DNA of 64,000 bases from Cyclina sinensis (lineage: Eukaryota; Mollusca; Bivalvia; Venerida; Veneridae). Shown piece after piece: positions 39,499-51,517 of this stretch (its first letter is position 1; each line of letters opens with the position of its first letter). The stretch covers positions 10,664,630 through 10,728,629 of the forward strand of contig JAAONU010000004.1 of the NCBI GenBank assembly GCA_012932295.1, written 5' to 3'. The position numbers and the translations under genes are program-made. A model generated the notes under the pieces. That model was not told the origin of the DNA, searched no databases, and worked only from the letters and a program-made list of their open reading frames with translations.

Positions 39499-40369
39499 AT
39501 GGCCAACGATTACCTGATCTCTAAATGGAAGCTCTGGTATAAATCACTGGACGTCAACCATGACGGAAAAATCTCCATCGAAGACGTAGAAGAGTCAAGG
39601 TATGTTGTCCTTGGTTACAATTGTTTGTTCATACGCCGAGAAAATCTGTACTTGTGCTTTGTCCGAACCGGACGACAGAATGTGTATATTTAAGTCAAAA
39701 TGAAAATTTTACATAGAAAGTCATTTGGCTTTCACAAATTTATATAACCACATATGAAATATTTTAAATATTTTCTGAACGAAAACATTATATGCATGGA
39801 GATTGCACTTGTTTCATGCAACATTAAAATTCCCTCATAATAATTTGTCACTCGAAAAAGACGAAATATTTTAGCACTATCAAATATAGTCACAGAGTTA
39901 AGATTTTTATTTTTGTAATTTCAGGGCCAAATTCTCCGACTTGCATAAACTAGACGCAGAGAAGAGCAAACAAGTCCAAGATAACTTCACAAAATGGTGG
40001 AACGAATTTGTCTTCCGAGGCAAAGCCGGTGAGATCTCTGAGACGGAGTTTATCGATGCTTTGAACAACGACTTTAAAACAGACAAGGCCAAATTTCAGG
40101 AAGAAATGTCTAGATGTTTTAACATCTTCTTTGATGTCATTGACACAAACAAAGACAGGTCCATCTCGGAAGAAGAGTTCCTTATTGCCTTCAGAGCCTA
40201 TGGTCATGAGAATGTTGCTTTAGATACCAAATTCTTCCAAGCCTACAAACCCGTAGACGGTCTTGTATCTCTTAGAGAAATTGTTGACAGCTGGATTGAT
40301 TTCGTCACTGGTGAAGACGCCTCTAAATCAGGCAGTCTAGTGAAAACTGCCTTTGAATCGGGTGTTTAA
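39499..40369 (+). CDS. SCP: Sarcoplasmic calcium-binding protein, paralogue 1
   Basis: Two coding exons, 39499-39599 and 39925-40369, joined at a phase-2 intron (AAG/gtatgt ... tttcag/GG), give 181 aa. The first EF-hand loop (residues 18-29, D-V-N-H-D-G-K-I) and the third (107-118, D-T-N-K-D-R-S-I) carry full acidic ligands. The second (about 64-75) and fourth (about 141-152) keep the fold pattern but lack the first Asp, so two calcium or magnesium sites are expected. Invertebrate SCPs are soluble cytosolic calcium buffers of about 180-190 aa, abundant in muscle, so the protein appears complete. The ATG is preceded by a splice acceptor (cattgcag at 39484-39491) and 7 nt of leader, so a non-coding first exon lies upstream. 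An AATAAA follows at 40734. Of the three paralogues it differs most at the C-terminus (one extra residue). It could also be named calexcitin-like, but SCP fits better. Confidence 0.9.
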
Positions 40370-40733
40370 TTCAGTCCAGAAACCTTGCTTGAAACAACTT
40401 TGATCAACAGCTCAGACCATTTAGATGCATAACTATTCAATCTGCTCATGTTTGTAAAAAAGGGATAAATGATAAATTTTGTACGTCTTAGATGGGTAAA
40501 AATCGGGAAAGGTTGTATTTCTTATTTCAGACCATTGTGCGGGACTTAAGAATGACTTATATAACAATATACTGAAGGCAACCGGCATAAAAGTGAATGA
40601 TTTGTCGATATAACAATGGCAAGAGATCGAATGGGCCTACTTCCTAGTAAGGATAGATTTGTATGTGTAATCCTGACGTTTCCGTTTCTTTTTGTTGTCT
40701 TTTTATTGAATTTCCTGAACAGAGGTTTTATTA

Positions 40734-40739
40734 AATAAA
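40734..40739 (+). promoter_or_regulatory. Candidate polyadenylation signal of SCP paralogue 1
   Basis: AATAAA, 365 bp after the stop codon and preceded by a T-rich stretch. A canonical hexamer at a plausible distance, but no transcript proves its use. Confidence 0.5.
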
Positions 40740-42368
40740 TGTTCAATTATACATGTTGTGTCTTTTGTATTATCGGAAAATTCGAAAACAGAAAAAAGAT
40801 CGGTTTCGATTTAAGTTTTTTTTTTTTAAAAATTGCTTTATTTCTTTTCCCGTGATGCCATTTAATTAGAGATGCTAGGATTTAAGGGCATATTTTTTTC
40901 CAAACGAATTTAGTCCCTGTGCGGCAGTATGGTGCATAGTTTTCTAATTTTAGATTTTATAATTGGGTTACTGCGATTTTTATATCAAGAAGAAATGAGA
41001 AACTTTAACGAACTGTTGCAGAATTATTTTAATCTTTGCTGATGACAATTTTCAACACAAAATATCTTCTGTCTTGTGTAATGGTCTGATATGCTTAATT
41101 ATATATACATATTTAATAAAAAGAGTTTGGCAAAGATTTGCTAGAAGTGCAAGAGAAACCGAATAATAAAAGTTCCTTCAATTAAAAAAGTACTGTGCTC
41201 CAATCTTTGATACATTATACATTATAGGTTAAAGGAGGGTGTGAAATTTCTTTTCTTTTTTTCTATCACGAAAACATACTGGAACCCTAGACTTCCACAT
41301 TAAAAGTTGTTTACTTTTCCATGACGAAAGAAAATAATTTTGTGTTGATATAAATATACAGATTTTCACACCGCTGTCTAAATTTTTGCCAGTTTCCGTT
41401 TCCAGGCATCGGGTATCTGATGAACAGAAGGTCTGTATATACTGAAAGCGTAAATCAATATTAGAAATAATTCGGGCGATAATCTTGCTTATATTAACAT
41501 GCAAGAGATGACACGACATAAAAATGCCGGAATGTCGGCGCCTGTGACTTCAAAGGGTTAGGAATGCGACAGTGTGCTGCGAAGACGCCCAGTTGAAAAA
41601 ACACATTGATCCTTGACTTAAAAAAACAACAAATTGATCCCAGCTTTGCCTGAAAAAATTGCAAAGAAAGTAAATTATAACTATGCTGACTTTGTGAATC
41701 ATTACAGTAAATCATTAAGATCATTAGCTTATCCCCAATAAAAACAGAGTGGCTTACCAGAAAACATATGTCGGAATTATCTCAATAGTTACCTGTTAAT
41801 TAGCAATCGTTCAAGAGCAAAATATTACAGCTCTTCATAGACGCCGGGGAAATTTTGTTTCTATATCGATTCGTACACAGTGAAATTAGCACCTCGCCGA
41901 TTTGTTCCAGATAACATTAGCACCTTTGAGTTTGTTCCTCGGAAATAGCTTAAATATGTAATAAGGTGTGTTAGAGAGGCTAGCTTGACCTCTCTCTTCT
42001 TATTATGTAGTTGATATTGAAAGCAAGTTTTACTAACTTCTACTCAGATATATTTGTAGATTAACATGAGTATCAAACACGAGAAAAATTCAGTTAATGC
42101 AACTATATTACCAAAAAAGTTATTACATAGCAATTTAGATTCAAAATTGTAACAAGTTCGTCGTGATTTCAGAACACGGTTTTCGTGGAGTTTCGGCTGA
42201 AACCTAACGTTTAAAACTGAAAGTAAATAATTAATTTGTAAAAACATTGAAACAAGAAAATAATAGGCTTGGTTTCAAATATTTATCAAGTTGTTTGATA
42301 AGTAAGTGAAATTTACATTAAAAACACGGAAGGTGATTATAGACGTATAGACACAGGAAATTTGACGA

Positions 42369-42394
<26 letters not shown>
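42369..42394. repeat. Poly-T run
   Basis: About 26 consecutive T. On the minus strand it would be a poly-A tail, but no retroelement body is recognisable beside it. Confidence 0.9.
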
Positions 42395-42400
<6 letters not shown>

Positions 42401-43285
42401 TATTTTGGTATGGTACTCAAAAACACTTTCAAGGACAAAACCAGTCCTGTAAGTATGATAAACAGAGATAAACACAGATATGAAAAAAATACTGAAAAAG
42501 TATCGAATAAAAATATGAACTACTGAAATAATCTCCATCTCTCGTTAGTACGAAATAAAGGTTCTAGGAAACTCTTAATGAAAATAAATGTAGCGGAGCT
42601 TGAAACAAAATTTGACTAAGCATAAAAACTGACAATATTATACTAAATAGGTAACATTTTGTTAGCAAACGCATTTAGTTAGAAAGCATTAATTTTTCAT
42701 TTTATATTTTGAAGAGATGTTTTCTCATATCTGAGAAACAACTCATCTGTTTTTGCATAAAATAGACATAACTAATTTTCTCACGTAAGACACAGCCTTC
42801 CCGCGAAATATCATCTATTTTGCCTAAGAGATTTTTTTCTCGTTTCTAATTTATACTTATTTGATTAACTTAAATAACAAATTAGGGTGCCTCAACTTTC
42901 ATTTATTGTTTCCTTGCAAGACAAGATTTCAGCTGAGAAAGGCAAGATCAGAGCAAAGCAATGTTATCTGCCTTTAGGGTAGAATAAAAAAAAAGCAATT
43001 CTACGTTTCAATTTACTAGCAAATACTATGCGGATATAGTCATGCAGGGGTTACATGTAATCAATAAATTTACTACAGAATTCGTTTTGAAGACTTAATT
43101 ACGTCTGTCAAAAATGATACACAACATTTTAAGTATATCATTAAGATGACAGGAAGGTAATAAGAAAATTAGGATTTGTATTAATGGCATGCAAAATAGA
43201 CTTACAAGAATGCAATTGTTTTTTTTTGTAATGCATTATGATTAACTGCAGTTTGTTCTCATGTCAACACGTTACCTTGCCAACC

Positions 43286-43299
43286 GTTGCCATGGCAAC
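43286..43299. promoter_or_regulatory. Perfect palindromic RFX X-box
   Basis: GTTGCC-AT-GGCAAC matches the RFX-factor X-box consensus GTNRCC-N(0-3)-RGYAAC on both halves. Directly upstream, 43271-43284 (GTTACC-TT-GCCAAC) is a near match, giving a tandem pair. X-boxes commonly sit in promoters of ciliary genes, but no gene is identified nearby, so a role here is speculative. Confidence 0.45.
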
Positions 43300-45115
43300 A
43301 TTTAAGTGTAGCATATAATTCTTCTATGAATCACATGCTGTGATCAGGTGAACAACATAACATCCAACGATTGCATAAAAATATTGTAATGTGTGTGAAA
43401 CAATTGATATCATCTATAATTGTTACATATTTATCACATCTGTGGATTTTTGTCTGCATGTATTAATACTTCATCTATTTGTAAGTTTGAGTATGAAAGA
43501 AATTATATTCTTTTTGTAAACAGTTGCAAAAATATTGCTAAAGAAACAAGGCTAAAAGAGCAGGAAAAAAACTACCGAGATTGACGCTGGGACTTCACTG
43601 TATATAATTTACTAAATTTATTGTTTTATCTTTTTTTATTTCACTGGTTTATTTATAAGCGAATTTGAATGAGTGCAAAAGTGTATTGATGCTTTTTGGT
43701 AGATACTTTTTCCAGAAACATAAAACAAAAATAATTATAAATCTTACATATTCAATTTTTGTTCTTGGGGAACAAATGAAAGATCTCATTAAACTGTGCT
43801 TTTTACTCCCACATGACTTTACCATTTTAATTGCGTTTTACGACATTTTTGTTGTTATATCACCTAGGAGTATTCCGTAATGTTATGTTAATTAGGAAAA
43901 AAATGTGTAAATTAGAAAGGATTCTCTCACGTACTGCTTTTTAGTTCTAATCCAAGCACTATTATTTTTGCATCATTTGAAGAAGAACTAATTATGAAGA
44001 AAGATCTAATTATGTTCTGATGTAGTTTCAAGAGTGGTAAGGACTTTCAAAATTCTTATCCTGCTAATCTACAACTCTGTTCCTAAACAGTTGAAAACTA
44101 CCGCATGTAGAGCTCAACATTCTTAAGGTGTTTTCTTAAGTACCCGTTCTTCAATTATTAGATACAAAATATCAACTTAGTTGGCAAAGATATTTTTATC
44201 CAATAGCTTGTCCTGTTTTGTTTGAAAAAAAAGTGTGTACACCGGATAAATGGCGAAGAACTGCGTTCTGCAAAATACAAGAGGATATTGCTTCCTCGGT
44301 GATTATTTAGCTATGTGGTTCAAATTCGTCTGACTCAGCAAAATGTCGAAGCTAAATATGCTCAATAAATGCTAAATCAGCAATAAGTAAAATAATAAAG
44401 TTTAAGTTGATACGATTTAGTAACATATAGTCGAATTTTGAAATACCACTAATTCTAGATTTTATATACAGCTGTTTGCCTTCAAAATATAGTACAAAAT
44501 ATTACTTGGAAACTGCATATGGAATATTTTATTCAGCAATTGTTTTTCAGATGGTTTTATAATGGTTAAATTTATTGTTTCCTCTTAACTTATATCCGAT
44601 AACTTGTGAAAATTGTCGTCTTTGATTGCAATTTTATTTCAAAGAGAGTTTACGATGAAGTTGTGAACACAGCATTGTCGAAACAAAGATTCTTAATCGG
44701 ATTCCCAATTTTGCTGTTAAGGCAATAATTATCTTCCCTGATAAAAAAAGCAATGACAATGCCATAAATCTAAAATTCAGAGTAGAAAAATTTCCACTGA
44801 AACCTTGGGATGATTAAAGACAAAGTCGAGGTTAAAACGTGTTATTCAACGCAACTATTTAATTATCCTCAACCTGAGGATGGAAACGGATAGCATATGA
44901 AAAACATCGAATTTTTTGTTTTTGTTTGGGCATGATAATTAAAATTTGATCTATGCTGTTGTTGGTACGTTTTCAATACATAATCTGAGATAAAGTGATG
45001 CTAATTTGCGACTTAAATCTTAAATGGTAATGGTCAGACGCATTTATTTACTTTTTTTTGTTTAGATTGTACATGAAACAATGAATTTTGAATATTCAAT
45101 TGTTGATCGAAACTT

Positions 45116-45136
45116 ATAATAATAATAATAATGATA

Positions 45137-45179
<43 letters not shown>

Positions 45180-45180
45180 T

Positions 45181-45232
<52 letters not shown>

Positions 45233-45240
45233 TAATAATG

Positions 45241-45284
<44 letters not shown>

Positions 45285-45304
45285 TATTATTATTATTATT
45301 ATAA
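45116..45304. repeat. AAT trinucleotide tract ending in an inverted ATT block
   Basis: About 190 bp of ATA/AAT triplets with a few interruptions. The last 25 bp switch to ATT/TTA triplets, making the 3' end self-complementary. Confidence 0.95.
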
Positions 45305-46082
45305 AACACAGAAAAAGAAAGAAAAAACAATATTGGTACTTGTGTTTTTGCTTTATTCAAACGTTGCAGTTAGTACATTTTATGGTGTCGTTCTCTTTTT
45401 TGCACTAAACTAGTAACCCGGTTTTCGTATGCTACAATTTTTGTCTACACTACTAATAAAGATCTTATGAATTTTTTTTCTGTGATAATAAGAGATAGTT
45501 TCGTCTGTTGCTACAAGATGTTACAACGTCTATCAGTTACAACATCATTGCTTTATCTAAGAATTTAAGTGATTAAATGTATCGGTAATGTGCTAAAACC
45601 TAAATACTAAAGTGATCAAGTGACTGCTTTCTCTAAATATTAGCGTGATCAAGTGTATCATTAATATTCTTTTTTATAAGTTTTTAGACGATCAAGAGTA
45701 TCTCAGTTTTCAAAATGATTTCGAAAAGAAACTGACTGTGTTATATATTGTGTTATTTTGTTAAAAACTACTTTATTTTTTCCACCAGAATAACATTTAA
45801 ACAAAACAAAAAGAGGTATTTATGCTTTAATGATAAAGTTTATAGTTGAGATGCCTGGCGCAAATCTGCGGAATTCTGACGCTACTTTCCAAAAACAACA
45901 AACTCCAAACTATCATAACAAGTATATCTGTAGTGAACATAAGATTTAAACATCTAAGTGATGTTATGGTGTTTGTTCTACCAGAATGAATGTTCCTCTT
46001 ACAATGCATGATGTTCTAGTCTGATTTATTTTTACTAACACAAAACTCAACACCATTAACACGTTTGCAGCTATTTTCCTTC

Positions 46083-46205
46083 TATAAATAACTAATTCAA
46101 CCCGCGAAGATTTTCCTGCCTCTCCTCCAGCGCCTGATAAAATCTTCACGTCCAAGGAAAACAACTACTTTTGGCCAATTTTGTAACGTGGCCGTCCTGT
46201 TTACA
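46083..46205 (+). promoter_or_regulatory. Candidate promoter and leader exon of SCP paralogue 2
   Basis: CTATAAATAA at about 46083-46092 reads both as a TATA box and as a MEF2 site (YTAWWWWTAR), a pairing plausible for a muscle gene. A donor CA/GTAAGT follows at 46204-46210. The downstream gene needs a leader exon because its ATG sits 5 nt after a splice acceptor. Linking these across a 1.25 kb intron is inference. Confidence 0.3.
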
Positions 46206-47460
46206 GTAAGTACAACTTTACCGGATATATGTTACTGTGAAACTTGTTTTTCTAGTTTTATAAAGTAAACAGTTAAAAAACTGATTAAGATACATATTTA
46301 GAAACAGTTTTTATATAAGGTTTGTGTGGATGTGTGTACTTTACTTTATATGTATTTTAACGCAGGCTGTTGAATACTGAAATGGTATTTCTGGAAAGAA
46401 TCCGATGAAAAATTGTATGCGCCAACTACGCTCTCTGTTTAATAAATATATTCTAAAGAAAACTAGCGAAAAAAAAGTAAACAACACAGCAAACTTAAAA
46501 CAAAGGTAAACCTCCAATGCTCTACCAAGAACATGGTTTCAAATTTGGAAAAAAGACTAAAAATGAACGGAAGAACAGTAAAAAACCCAGTAAAGACGCA
46601 TTATGTCCCTTCTACAAATCTGAAGAGCATTCAATCCCTGGAAAAATTAATATGCCTCTACGAAAAAGATAAATATACAGATTTGACTGTTTCTGGGAAA
46701 GAAAATAATATGGAACAAAATCAAGTCACTGATACTTACTGTCTGAAACAGACTTTATTTAGGCTTGTTCAAACCCTTCACCTAGCAGCTAAACATAGCG
46801 TTCGTTTCTTCTTGCTTATAAAGCTTCTAGAATTTTATTGACATGACTGGGTGCAGTTTCAACATTTGTACATTGAAGTTGTATCTTCAACCACTAGCTT
46901 ACTTTTTAATTTACAAAGAAATCTAAATATAACAAAATCAAACAAAGAATCGAAAATACTAATCCAGTCTTGTCAATAGAACATACAACAGATGTCCTTG
47001 ATACAAATTTATATTCCCCCACCAAATGTTTCTGCAGCAGCTCCCGATTCTGCAGGCTTTAGTGTAAATAATCGCATTTAATTGTTTCATACCGGTCTAG
47101 AGTATCATGAACACAACCTCTGCTTTACAAATCCCCTCGATTCAAATCTATATTTACCACCAAATATTTCTGCACCAGAACACTATTCTCCTGGCTTATG
47201 TAATAATTGCATAGTTTTGTATCATCCCGGTTCCTGGTATCATAAACAGAATCTCTGCTTTATGCTGAAGCAGTTGCTTTAAGATTCTGTTCAGGAACTG
47301 CAAACGGTTATGGCGTAATTTTTTTACCCTTTTCGTGTAAGTCACGAAATACGGTATTAATTATAGTCATCCAGTTTCAGATTTACATCGTTGAAATTAT
47401 TTTTTATAGTTAAAGATAAACTGTAAGCTTACATTTCTATTCCCGTTTTCTTTAGGTAAC

Positions 47461-49540
47461 ATGGCCAACGAATTCCTGATTTCAAAATGGAAGATCTGGT
47501 ACGAATCTTTAGATGTGAACCATGATGGCACAATTTCCATGGCTGACGTGGAGGAATCAAGGTGGGGAATTTTGATTTATTTTGCCTTTTTTCCAATATT
47601 TTCCAGTTTTGTTGATGTTATTTTTTATGATTTATAATTCATGTACCAATTACATTAAAATAGTTCACAGTTCATGCTCTACCTGTCATATGTGTTACTA
47701 AATAATTAATTTACTTATTTTGTTCAGACTATGTTGGATTAGTGTCTCTTTGTCATCATTTATATAAGCATAATTATACAATGTGTAGTTGTATTGTTAC
47801 AAATTCTGTATTTCTGTATCATGCTCTACTCATTCTGTTAAGTTTATTGTCTTCGCCGCCTATGCGTATTAAGGCGAAAAACATTTATAATGTTCATATG
47901 GCGAATAAAATTATTATTCATTGTTCACTGATTTGATATTGGCCCTGTTATTTGTTCGAGGGCAGTTGTATTGACCCGAGGCCGAAGGCAATTTTATTTC
48001 ATAACAATTCCAGAATTTGCTCTACCTCCATCGTCTGTCGTCGGCTTGTGTACATGAGAATTGTAAAAACAGCAAATCGGCTTTTAACACAAATCCAGTA
48101 CCAAAACATAATACAACCTTTTTGGTGGTCACTTTGTACTGCTGAACAGGATAAAAGTCGATAAAACAATTTCAGATATTCTTGAAACTCGATGCTGTTA
48201 CTTGTAAAAAATGGCCACCATTTAAAATCGAATTCTATATCTTATATGTTTCTATATCTATATTTTTCGGCCCTGATCTATAAGTCAATCAAATTGAGGT
48301 ACAAGTGGGCGAATATCAATATAATATAAATTATATACTTCAAGCTAACCAACAATCGTTTCTTTTTAAGTTCGTGCATCATCGAAGCATGACTTACTAG
48401 TATATAACTCATGCGCAATTCCATAAAATGTAGATTTACTCAGATGACATAAGGTGCAGAAAAAAACCCAACAAACATCGACAACATTTGTTTCAAACAG
48501 ACAAACTAGAAAAAAATAGTGTATAACAAAATGATAACGGCGTCGATAACAGCAAAGTTTTAATGAAGATGGTCTATATACTAGTATAAAACCACAATGT
48601 TAATTAAGTTAACAACATTACTTCGTAACAATAAGGCCGATTTAAGACATTGTCAAATTTCACAAAACACACAATTCTTTTTGGACGTGAATATTATGTT
48701 GAAGAAGGATTTAAAGTCCACTAAATGATTGGGTCCATATTTTCACATTTTGTTTACCACTCAATGTACAAAATGATTAAATACAGTCGTAATACAACTA
48801 CAACTAAATACTTGATAAATCAGTAAGATAAACACTAATCATGTGATAAATGTATAAAACTCAGTGATTTAAAGCATTCAACTTGCAACTATAAAGCTTC
48901 ATTTAAAGCGACCGACTCAGAGATTTTAGATTAAAAATGTTTTTTTTTTCTTAAAAATTAAAATAAAAGAAGTTAACACCCTACGGAAAAAATAAGACAT
49001 TTTAACCATTATTTGAAAAAAAAAACATTCCTGTTACATTTATAGATAAGGTCTAAAACTTTGAAAATAAATTCGCATTGTTTCGATATTTTTTTCAGGA
49101 ACAAGTTTTCTGAACTACATGGTCTCGATGCAGACAAAAGGAAAATGGTCATTGAAAACTTTGAGCAATGGTGGAAAGACTACATTTTCAGGGGGCAGGG
49201 TGGAGAAATTTCAGAACAACAGTTTGTCGACTCTCTTAACAAGGAGTTCACTGAAGATAAGGCAAAATTTTTAAAGAAAATGGAGAAATGCTTTGATATC
49301 TTCTTCGACGTCATTGACACAAACAAAGACAGGTCCATCTCAGAAGATGAGTTTCTGATTGCCTTCAAAGCCTATGGTCACGAGAATGTTGCTCTTGATA
49401 CAAATTTTTTCAAGGCCTACAATCCGAAAGATGGTCTTGTACCTCTAAGGGATATCGTCGCATCGTGGGTAGATTTCACAACAAGTGCCGATGCTTCAAA
49501 GCCGAGTGTTGTTAAAACAGCATTTGAAGCCGGGAAATAA
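47461..49540 (+). CDS. SCP: Sarcoplasmic calcium-binding protein, paralogue 2
   Basis: Coding exons 47461-47561 and 49099-49540 give 180 aa. The intron (1.5 kb, AAG/gtgggg ... ttcag/GA) is phase 2 in codon 34, exactly where the other two copies split. EF-hand loop 1 (D-V-N-H-D-G-T-I, residues 18-29) has Ala rather than Glu at its eleventh position and keeps the final Asp; loop 3 (D-T-N-K-D-R-S-I) is intact; loops 2 and 4 are degenerate. The ATG follows a splice acceptor (tctttag/gtaac), indicating an untranslated first exon. The C-terminus is Ala-Gly-Lys instead of Ser-Gly-Val. Exon 2 is close to paralogues 1 and 3 throughout, with the block around 'AYGHENVALDT' unchanged. Expected role: cytosolic calcium buffer. 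The AATAAA overlapping the stop is too close to serve, and no clear polyadenylation signal was found further on. Confidence 0.9.
48903..48925 (+). mobile_element. Solo end of the TTAA/AGCGAC element family (intron of SCP paralogue 2)
   Basis: TTAA followed by AGCGACCGACTCAGAG matches the terminal repeat of the element at 54568-55006 with three differences in 16 bases. No partner end in inverted orientation is found in this intron, so it is a truncated or decayed copy. Confidence 0.4.
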
Positions 49541-51515
49541 ATACAAAAGTGCCTGGTGTCCTAGGTCCAACGATTAACCAACAATCCCTTGAGCAGTGAA
49601 ATATGATTGTGCCAGCTGGCAGAATGTGAACGCTGTCTGTTCGAGATCGCATAGTTTTGCAGACAGTTGTTTTATCTGAGACATTTTGCGACTTTTCACG
49701 CCAATGATTCTAGTATTTCATATCAACATTCTGGTTTGTTTACATTACCACCATAAAATCAGCGGGACTTGCCATTTTAAACTCGTAAAACTCGTGCAAG
49801 AACAAGACCGGTGACCTTTGACGTCAAATGTCGCAGATATCAGTACTACAGTATTTTGTCATCGACCTTGTTTGAAATATAAAACCATTACTTCCAGCCT
49901 GTTTTGTTTATTATTTTCCCACCCAATAGTAATATATTTTAGTTTTTGAAGACCTGGATGTATGTTTTTAAACAGTCTAGATTTTTATATCATCCGAGCC
50001 ACTAGACAATGGTGTTGCTACATCTTGGTCGGTAGTATAACTTTTCTTTATAATAGAACGTCATTGTATTCATTATAAACAAGCATCCATCAAGTCTTCT
50101 CAATAGCTTTCTTTCGAACATAAAAGAAAAAAAAAACATCAAACAAAATTTTTACAACGGTATGCTGCAGCGAAAGTAATACATGGCAGATACAAGTCAT
50201 AACATAGAACACAATTAAAAAAAAATAATGTTGAATTTTGTGTATCAGGTCCGTTCTCAAGAATCTTAGGTCACCTGATACAAATATACCAAGTTTCTGA
50301 TATACTTGTAACCCTAAAGAAATGTTTACCCTTTTTTACTGTAAAACCATAATACCAAAAAATGTCTCAGCAGAGGAGCACCAATCGAAACTTCGAATCT
50401 CGATTTTAATAGTTTACTACATATGTGGCATACTTTTAGAAACATCTATCAGTGCTTCCAAACAATGCATTGCAAAATACAAAAAGCCTCTACAGTTTAA
50501 TAACTATACTCTATCCACTCATTTCTCAGCTTACAAAAGATGTCCACTTTGCTGCTTTTTTTTTACTTTCTTTTTATTGAAGTCAGAAAGAAGGAAAAGG
50601 AATGAAAGGTAGAATAAACATAGCAGTAACTCGAGTCTTTCGATATCTATATATAAACAACAAATTTAGCTATGAGCCATTGTCATACTTGTGTCCGTGT
50701 AGTATTTTCAAGATAAAAGATATTGTTGCGCACTGTCCTTCGTATCTTGTAACAGCCGTCTTGCACGATGGATAGGAAGAGTCAGCTTCCAACACGTCAT
50801 CTACGATTGTATGCGCCCGCCAGATTTCTTTTAAGTTCTCGAAATATTTCTGACATCCGCGTTTCATTTCAAGCAATGTATGTTTAGAATTTGAATATTT
50901 TAACCTGTATAAAATGACAAAAACATCCTAAAATTGCGTAAAAAGCAACGTTCCGTATTTTCATCATAAATTGATGAGGGCTTGGAATTCAAAGAAAAAA
51001 AATCGGAAGAGTTTTCTTTTTTTAATTTCATTTGTCTTTCTACATCAAAATGGTGAGGCACTTAGATTTTGTTCTGTTTGAACAGCCAGTCTAACAATTG
51101 AAGTAGATGTATCTTTTAACAGGTAATACACGAATACATTTAATAGAATTGTTTGTTTTCTACTAATGTAACAAAATACTTATGGCTTTGTTTAGATTAG
51201 TTATTTAATGAACTTTGACACCAATTAATATGTTTATGAGAATGTTGTGATTTGAAAATTCAAATGGTATATCAACTATTTGTTCAGCGTGGTTTTGGCG
51301 TGTTGTTTTATTTGGTTGTTTTTTCTTCTTCTTTTTTTGTAGTTAATAAAACGTATTTCATTAAAGATTCGTGTATAATGTTTTAGTTTTCGTAAACATT
51401 AAAGCATTTGGTTTGTTTGCGCATACTTGAGTAAAGAGCGGGCGGGTAATGCCATATTGTCTGTTTTTACGTTTAAGCGTCTTTAACGAAACGAAGTATG
51501 TATTTTTGTTTACAG
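49541..51515. other. Spacer between SCP paralogues 2 and 3
   Basis: Presumably holds the 3' UTR of paralogue 2 and the untranslated first exon of paralogue 3. A TATA-like word lies at 50649-50657 and a donor-like 'acaggtaata' near 51120, but neither can be assigned with confidence. Open frames are below 100 codons without motifs. Confidence 0.35.
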
Positions 51516-51517
51516 AA

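Larger units (their letters stand above)
40740..46080. other. Spacer between SCP paralogues 1 and 2
   Basis: AT-rich DNA with a 26 bp poly-T run (42369-42394), a perfect X-box-like palindrome at 43286-43299 and a long AAT tract at 45116-45304. No third EF-hand remnant or other gene is recognised. Confidence 0.5.
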
